A stretch of 64,000 nt of DNA, taken from the NCBI RefSeq assembly GCF_036850765.1, contig NC_089493.1, positions 218,300,744-218,364,743 on the forward strand, read 5' to 3'. The notes under the pieces were generated by a model that was given only the letters and a program-made list of their open reading frames with translations, was not told the origin of the DNA and made no database searches. Below are positions 59,011 to 64,000 of the stretch, in pieces; position 1 is the stretch's first letter; the number at the start of each line of letters is the position of its first letter. Both the position numbers and the translations under genes were made by a program. Source of the stretch: Saccopteryx bilineata. Lineage: Eukaryota > Chordata > Mammalia > Chiroptera > Emballonuridae.

Positions 59011-59077
59011 CTATGGCACAAATTTTTTAGAGAATGAAATAAACATGGGGAGAAAAGCTCTTTTGAAGTCACTTGAT

Positions 59078-59243
59078 CCTGACCTGTGGTGGCACAGTGG
59101 ATAAAGCATCAACTTGGAATGTTGAGGTTGCTGGTTCGAAACCCCAGGCTTGCCTGGCCAAGGCACATATGGGAGTTGATACTTTCTGCTCCTCCCTTCT
59201 CTCTCTCTCTCTCTCTAGCTCTAAAATGAATAAATAAATAAAA
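59078..59243 (+). mobile_element. Short SINE (type C), sense
   Basis: Head CCTGACCTGTGGTGGCACAG, B-box GCTGGTTCGAAACCC, CT tract and (AAAT)n tail. Duplication AAGTCACTT at 59066-59074 and 59244-59252. Confidence 0.9.
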
Positions 59244-59319
59244 AAGTCACTTCAGGAAATATATTTAAAGTGTCTTTAAAATATTAATGAACAAATGAGA
59301 TAACTTTTATAATATCACC

Positions 59320-59510
59320 CAAAATTTATAGCTAAGAAAAATATGTATAATAAAATTCTACATATTATCTATATAGATATATAATATAAATACAAAAATT
59401 ATGTATTTATATTGTATATGTATATAAACATATAACATACATTTATATGTTATATTTATAATATAAATATATATTTATACACAATCATCTTTACACACAG
59501 ATATACATGT
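59320..59510. repeat. AT-rich low-complexity tract
   Basis: Dense TATA/ATAT sequence with many short palindromes (for example ATATAACATACATTTATATG). Confidence 0.75.
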
Positions 59511-59714
59511 ATTAATAGTGTTCAGAATTTTGTAATTTCTTTTTTGGGTTTTCTGTATTTTTCAAGTTTTTTGCAAAGAACATGTTATTTTTAAAATCAG
59601 AAATAAGTATATAGTTGATTGGAAATTATTTAAGTCCTAAATTTAGCACAGGTGGTGTTTAAGACCCATTTGCTCAGTCAAGTTCTAGTGGAATAATTAT
59701 AACTAGAGAGATTT

Positions 59715-60025
59715 TTCTAAGACAATTTTTTAGAGCAGTTTTGGGTTCACAACAAAATTGTGAAGAAGGTAAAGAGATCTGCCATATAGCCCTGCCCCTA
59801 CACTTAGATATATTCCTCTATTATCAATATTACTTACCAGAGTGGTATATGTCACAATTAATGAACCTACATTGATACATCATAATCACTCTTGGTGTTT
59901 TGAGTCTATGGGTTTGGACAAATATATAATGACATAATCTATCATTATAAAATCTGTTTTTACTACCTTAAAATTTCTCACTGTTCTACCTATTTATCAT
60001 TCCTCCTGTCACCTTTGCCCCCAGC
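59715..60025 (-). repeat. Old L1 3'UTR fragment, antisense
   Basis: TTTTTAGAGCAGTTTTGGGT, TCACAACAAAATTGTGAAGA, AGAGTGGTATATGTCACAAT and ATGAACCTACATTGATACAT are typical of an antisense L1M 3'UTR. Confidence 0.7.
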
Positions 60026-60279
60026 TGGTGAGATTTTAGAGTCTGAAGAACTTGAATACTCTATTCCTGGTGTTAAATGACCTAGTGTTATAATAGGTTT
60101 CATAGATGACATTCAGTGAATGATTGACACTCAGTGACCCCTGTGAGCCTCAGGACTACTAGAGCTATCTGTGCTGGAGCCTCAGGTATCTCTATCTGGA
60201 AACTCTGAGATTTCCATCTCGGCCTAAGGAAATACCTAATTTGGGCGTGGAAAAGAAGTGGGGAGAGAAAGGAAGCCCT

Positions 60280-60619
60280 GCCTGACCGGTGGTGGTACAG
60301 AGGATACAACAGCAACTGGGATGTTGAGGTCCCTGGTTTGAAACCCTGGGGCCAGCTTGAGTGTGGGATTATATCTGGCTTGAGCCCAAAGGTTGCTGTC
60401 TTAAAGCCCAAGGTCACTGGCTTGAGGAAAGGGTCACTGGCACTGCTTGAGCCCCCCATTCAAGGCACATAAGAGAAGCACTTGATGAACAACTGAAGTG
60501 AAGCAACTACAAGTTGATGCTTCTCACTCCCTATTTCTCTCTTTCTTTCTATCTCTGAAAAAAGAAAAAGAAAGAAAGAAAGTAAGAAAGAGTAAAGAGA
60601 AAGAAAAGATGAGGAAAGA
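60280..60619 (+). mobile_element. Type B SINE, sense, older copy
   Basis: CCTGACCGGTGGTGGTACAG head, a shortened core and an A/G-rich tail. Duplication AAAGGAAGCCCT at 60268-60279 and 60620-60631. Confidence 0.88.
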
Positions 60620-60631
60620 AAAGGAAGCCCT

Positions 60632-61739
60632 AAGCCAGAGGAAATGTCTAATAGTGGCAATTTATAGAAGAAACAAAAGAGTGATTTTATCCTAATCAAT
60701 GAGTGCCATAATGTTAGCATATTTTAAAGATAATGACATATATTTGATAGTGACCAATGAATTATTCATTCAAGAGTGAAGATTTAGGGTATTATTTTAG
60801 AATTTTGAATTCCATGTTTCAAAAAAAAATAAACTATGCTGTATTTCAAATGAATTTTAGCTTAAAATCTTTCCCCTTTAGATACTTGATGATTTCAAAT
60901 AACTTCCAGATCTAATCACTAAATATTTCTTTTGTTGCATAGAAACCGACCTCTTAGATTTTGAGTACTAAAAGCAAAGGGAAACTAGTCCTCTCCTGCC
61001 ATTTGCTTGGCCTGCAGGCCTGGCATGCTCCGTCTAAGTGCACACAGTGCAGACCCCTCCACGTACACTGTCCGTCCTCGCAGCACCTCCGCTCAGCCAG
61101 TGCAGGGCTTGGGCCTCTCCTTTCCTCCCCACAATTTTTTCAAATACTTCAGCATTTAAAAAAAATTTTTTTTTAGATATCTAGGAACTTGATGTTTGAT
61201 GTCTGGTTTTTTCTATTTTCAAATAATTTATTGTGCTTCACTTATATTTGTATAAAATAGATATTCCTTTAACTATAGTTGTCAAAAGTATTTCTGTCTA
61301 CTTTTATACAAATTCAGGTTCATTTAGAGGTGTGCTGCTCAGTTCTAAAATTAGGCCAGTACATCCACAAAATGTTTTCTGTCTTGGGAGGCTGTCCATG
61401 CCTGATTCCATCTGTTTCCTCCTGTTCCTCCTATCCCCCTAGAATATCTTCTGAGTAATATTTTCCTGCTTCTTTATTCTCTTACTGTGACAGTATCAAA
61501 AACAACATCAGAACCAAAGAGATAGTATATTAGCATAATTAATGTTAACTACTGTAATAAACACACACCAATTTTCAGTGACTTAGCATAATTCAAATTT
61601 ATTTCTTGTTATGCAAAGTCCAATAAACCTTTCCTTCAGCAATGACTCAAGAATCCCTGTTCCTTCTATTCTGTAGTAGCACCATCTTTTAGACCCTCAG
61701 AATCTTTTATTTTCAGCAGAGAAGCCTGGGAAAGGGACA
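60632..61739. other. 3' flanking sequence, no feature recognised
   Basis: A GC-richer patch at 60985-61130 has no recognisable frame or repeat. Otherwise AT-rich. Confidence 0.45.
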
Positions 61740-61754
61740 AAGAATGGAAGCTTT

Positions 61755-62126
61755 ATTTTATTTTATTTTATTTTAATTTTTCTGAAGTGAGAAGCGGGGA
61801 GCAGAGAGTCAGTCAGACTTCCGCATGGGCCTGACCGGATCCACCAGGCAAGCCCACTACGGGGTGATGGTCTGCCCATCTGGGGTGTTGCTCCATTGCC
61901 AGCAGAGCCACTCTATTACCTGAGGCAGAGGCCATGGAGCCATCCTCAGCGCCCGGGCCAACTTTGCTCCAATGGAGCCTTGGCTGCGGGAGGAGAAGAG
62001 AGAAAGGAGAGGGAGAGAGGTGGAGAAGCAGATGGGCACTTCTCCTGTGTGCCTTGACTAGGAATGGGCCCTGGGACTTCCACACGCCAGGCCAACGCTC
62101 TCCCACTGAGCCAACCAAATAGGACC
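61755..62126 (-). mobile_element. Long SINE (type A), antisense
   Basis: (TTTTA)n tail, TTTTTCTGAAGTGAGAAGCG, full core and head complement ACTGAGCCAACC. Duplication AAGAATGGAAGCTTT at 61740-61754 and AAGAGTGGAAGCTTT at 62127-62141 (14/15). The CTCF-like core has decayed to CCACTACGGGGTG. Confidence 0.9.
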
Positions 62127-62141
62127 AAGAGTGGAAGCTTT

Positions 62142-62465
62142 TATGGAACATGTTGTGACCAGAACTAGAAGCTCATTGGTCAGAACTCAGCCACATGGCC
62201 CTGTAGAGATGCAAGAGGGGCTAGGAAATGTGTTGAGTTGCATGCTGTGGAAAAGTCCATATAGGTGAACACCAACAGCCTCTTACCACATAGAGAGCCT
62301 CTCAGTTCTTTCCACAATCACATCATCTCTGATAACTGACCCTTGTCTAGGGCATATTTTTAGGCACACACGCCTCTCACCATCCCAGCCATTGCCTTTT
62401 CTCTCTTACCTCTATGGCACCATCATTCTGATGAACCCAGAGTGATTCTTCCCACCATCCAGTAA
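62142..62465. other. 3' flanking sequence, no feature recognised
   Basis: No named repeat and no exon. Confidence 0.4.
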
Positions 62466-62478
62466 ATTACTTTCTGCA

Positions 62479-62824
62479 GGCTGACCAGGCAGTGGCGCAG
62501 TGGATAGAGCGTCGGACTGGGATGCAGAGGACCCAGGTTCGAGACCCCGAGGTCACCAGCTTGAGCGAGGGCTCATCTGGTTTGAGCAAAAGCTCACCAG
62601 CTTGAACCTAAGGTCGCTAGCTCCAGCAAGGGGTTATTCGGTCTGCTGAAGGCCCCCAGTCAAGGCACATATGAGAAAGCAATCAATGAACAACTAAGGT
62701 GTTGCAACACGCAATGAAAAACTAATGATTGATGCTTCTCATCTCTCTCTGTTCCTGTCTGTCTGTCCCTGTCTATCCCTCTCTCTGATTCACTCTCTGT
62801 CTCTGTAAAAAATAAATAATAAAA
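62479..62824 (+). mobile_element. tRNA-headed SINE (type B), near-consensus copy
   Basis: CTGACCAGGCAGTGGCGCAG head, B-box GGTTCGAGACC, standard three-unit core and AAATAA tail. Duplication ATTACTTTCTGCA at 62466-62478 and ATTATTTTCTGCA at 62825-62837. Confidence 0.92.
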
Positions 62825-62837
62825 ATTATTTTCTGCA

Positions 62838-64000
62838 AACTCCCCCTATTTTGTCCCAAGTTCCAGGTAGAAATCAAATGCTTCCAAAGTTAATATCCTT
62901 GCCTCAGATTATGTTCATCCCTTTAATATTTGTAAAGAATAAATTTAAAACAAAACAAAACAAGGGAGATAGAAGCCAATTGAATCATCACCAGCTGTCA
63001 TAAGAAATCATTAATACTAAGTATAAGAAACAATAAAAATGGCTGCAATGAAACTTCTAGAGAAGACAGAAGCTGAAATAAGAATTTACAGTTTTTTATA
63101 AAAGACTAACAATATTTTCTGATAACTGATACATGTCTACAATCTTTCAAAATTCCCCGAGATGAAAAGACAAACCCGTGGTGCCAGAGCAGACAGCCTA
63201 GGGGTGGATGCCAGAGTCGGGACACGTGACTGCTCCAGACAACAAGCTACAGGAGGATACATCTTGTAGTTTTCAGACCTGAAGTCAGTGACCCTAAGAC
63301 AAGCTGAAATATTCTGGAAAGCAGTCTCCCATACTAGACATCACTACCAAACCAGGTTTTTTCTTCCTCAAAAACATATTAAAAAGAAATAATAACCCAT
63401 GATGAAAAGATCTCATTCAAACACTGCTAGAGAAATAGAGGAAAATATTACTGGATTTCTTAGTCTTCGTTTCTATCCATCCAATCCATTATATATGCAG
63501 TAAAATAAAAATATTTCTATTTGACTTAGTTATAAATATACATTTTCTTTATAGGGCATATTATAGTTTTTCAAACTTATTTTAGGTTTATCATATTAAC
63601 TTTTTTATATCTCTTCAGTGACTAATGAGAATATAACAGTATTTTTTTTATTTAAATTGACTTATTGTTACTATTGAAACTTTTTAAAACCAGAATTATT
63701 CTCAAGTTTTACATGAGGTCAGACTTTTCCTGGCTGGATGAGGTAATAGTGGCATTTTAATTTTAAGTGAAGAAATAACTTAGATTAGAATAAAATATTT
63801 TTCCTGGTTCTTTTACTTACAGGAAATCACAAATTATTTTTTTCCAATGGGTAAAGAAGAAATTTTGTGTGAGTAATAAGATAAAATTTTACACAAATAA
63901 CCAATAACAAGTTAGATATTGTTTATAAATTCTTTTATTTGTACCACTTCTCTGGAAAGTTATTCAATTTAGGGAAAATTTATTTAAAGTGTAAAAAATA
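62838..64000. other. 3' flanking sequence, no feature recognised
   Basis: AT-rich. There is a CAAAACAAAACAAG run near 62950. No exon or named repeat was recognised up to the window end. Confidence 0.45.

Overview
This is vertebrate nuclear DNA, almost certainly from a bat. About 41 kb of intron is followed by three small spliced coding exons and roughly 14 kb of 3' flank. The DNA is AT-rich and dense in L1, L2, MIR and tRNA-derived SINEs, with several non-autonomous hAT transposons. The three SINE designs seen here (a long one headed by a tRNA-like CCCTGGCCGGTTGGCTCAG, a mid-length one headed by CTGACCAGGYRGTGGYGCAG, and a short one headed by CCTGACCTGTGGTGG) match, as I remember them, the Rhin-1-type SINEs of rhinolophoid bats (horseshoe and leaf-nosed bats and relatives). 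They do not look like the VES SINEs of vesper bats. The species assignment is inference from memory of these families.

The only protein-coding gene I can support is the 3' end of ADGRV1 (VLGR1/GPR98, the Usher type 2C adhesion GPCR), on the + strand. Exons lie at 40964-41155, 43780-43957 and 49881-49999 (stop TAG). They join in phase and encode the last 162 residues: the end of TM7, the cytoplasmic tail and a C-terminal PDZ ligand, DTHL. A short 3'UTR with two AATAAA signals ends near 50300. Everything upstream of 40964 reads as one intron of at least 40.9 kb.

Layout: 1-9035, two nested antisense L1s: a complete 6.8 kb L1 (660-7440, exact 15-bp target duplication) inside an older L1, with a SINE inserted in its ORF2. 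9141-36998, intron with SINEs, MIR and L2 relics, a 35-bp perfect palindrome, a 91-bp tandem duplication, a solo ERV LTR (19238-19694) and several hAT elements. 36999-40410, SINEs plus a second copy of a 350-bp hAT element nested in an L1 fragment just upstream of the first exon. 40964-50300, the ADGRV1 exons. 50300-64000, 3' flank with more SINEs, an inverted L1, a 34-bp U2 snRNA retropseudogene, and an L1 tip carrying an apparent 3' transduction.

I found no CRISPR array, operon, intact tRNA or rRNA gene, or any previously undescribed gene system. The most unusual items are structural: the L1 3' transduction with an 18-bp target duplication (58685-59028), the tail-less U2 fragment with near-perfect target duplication (56916-56979), CTCF-like motifs carried by SINE and hAT copies flanking the ADGRV1 exons, a long antisense open frame in the L1 5'UTR, and a cryptic exon-like 93-bp block at 55390.
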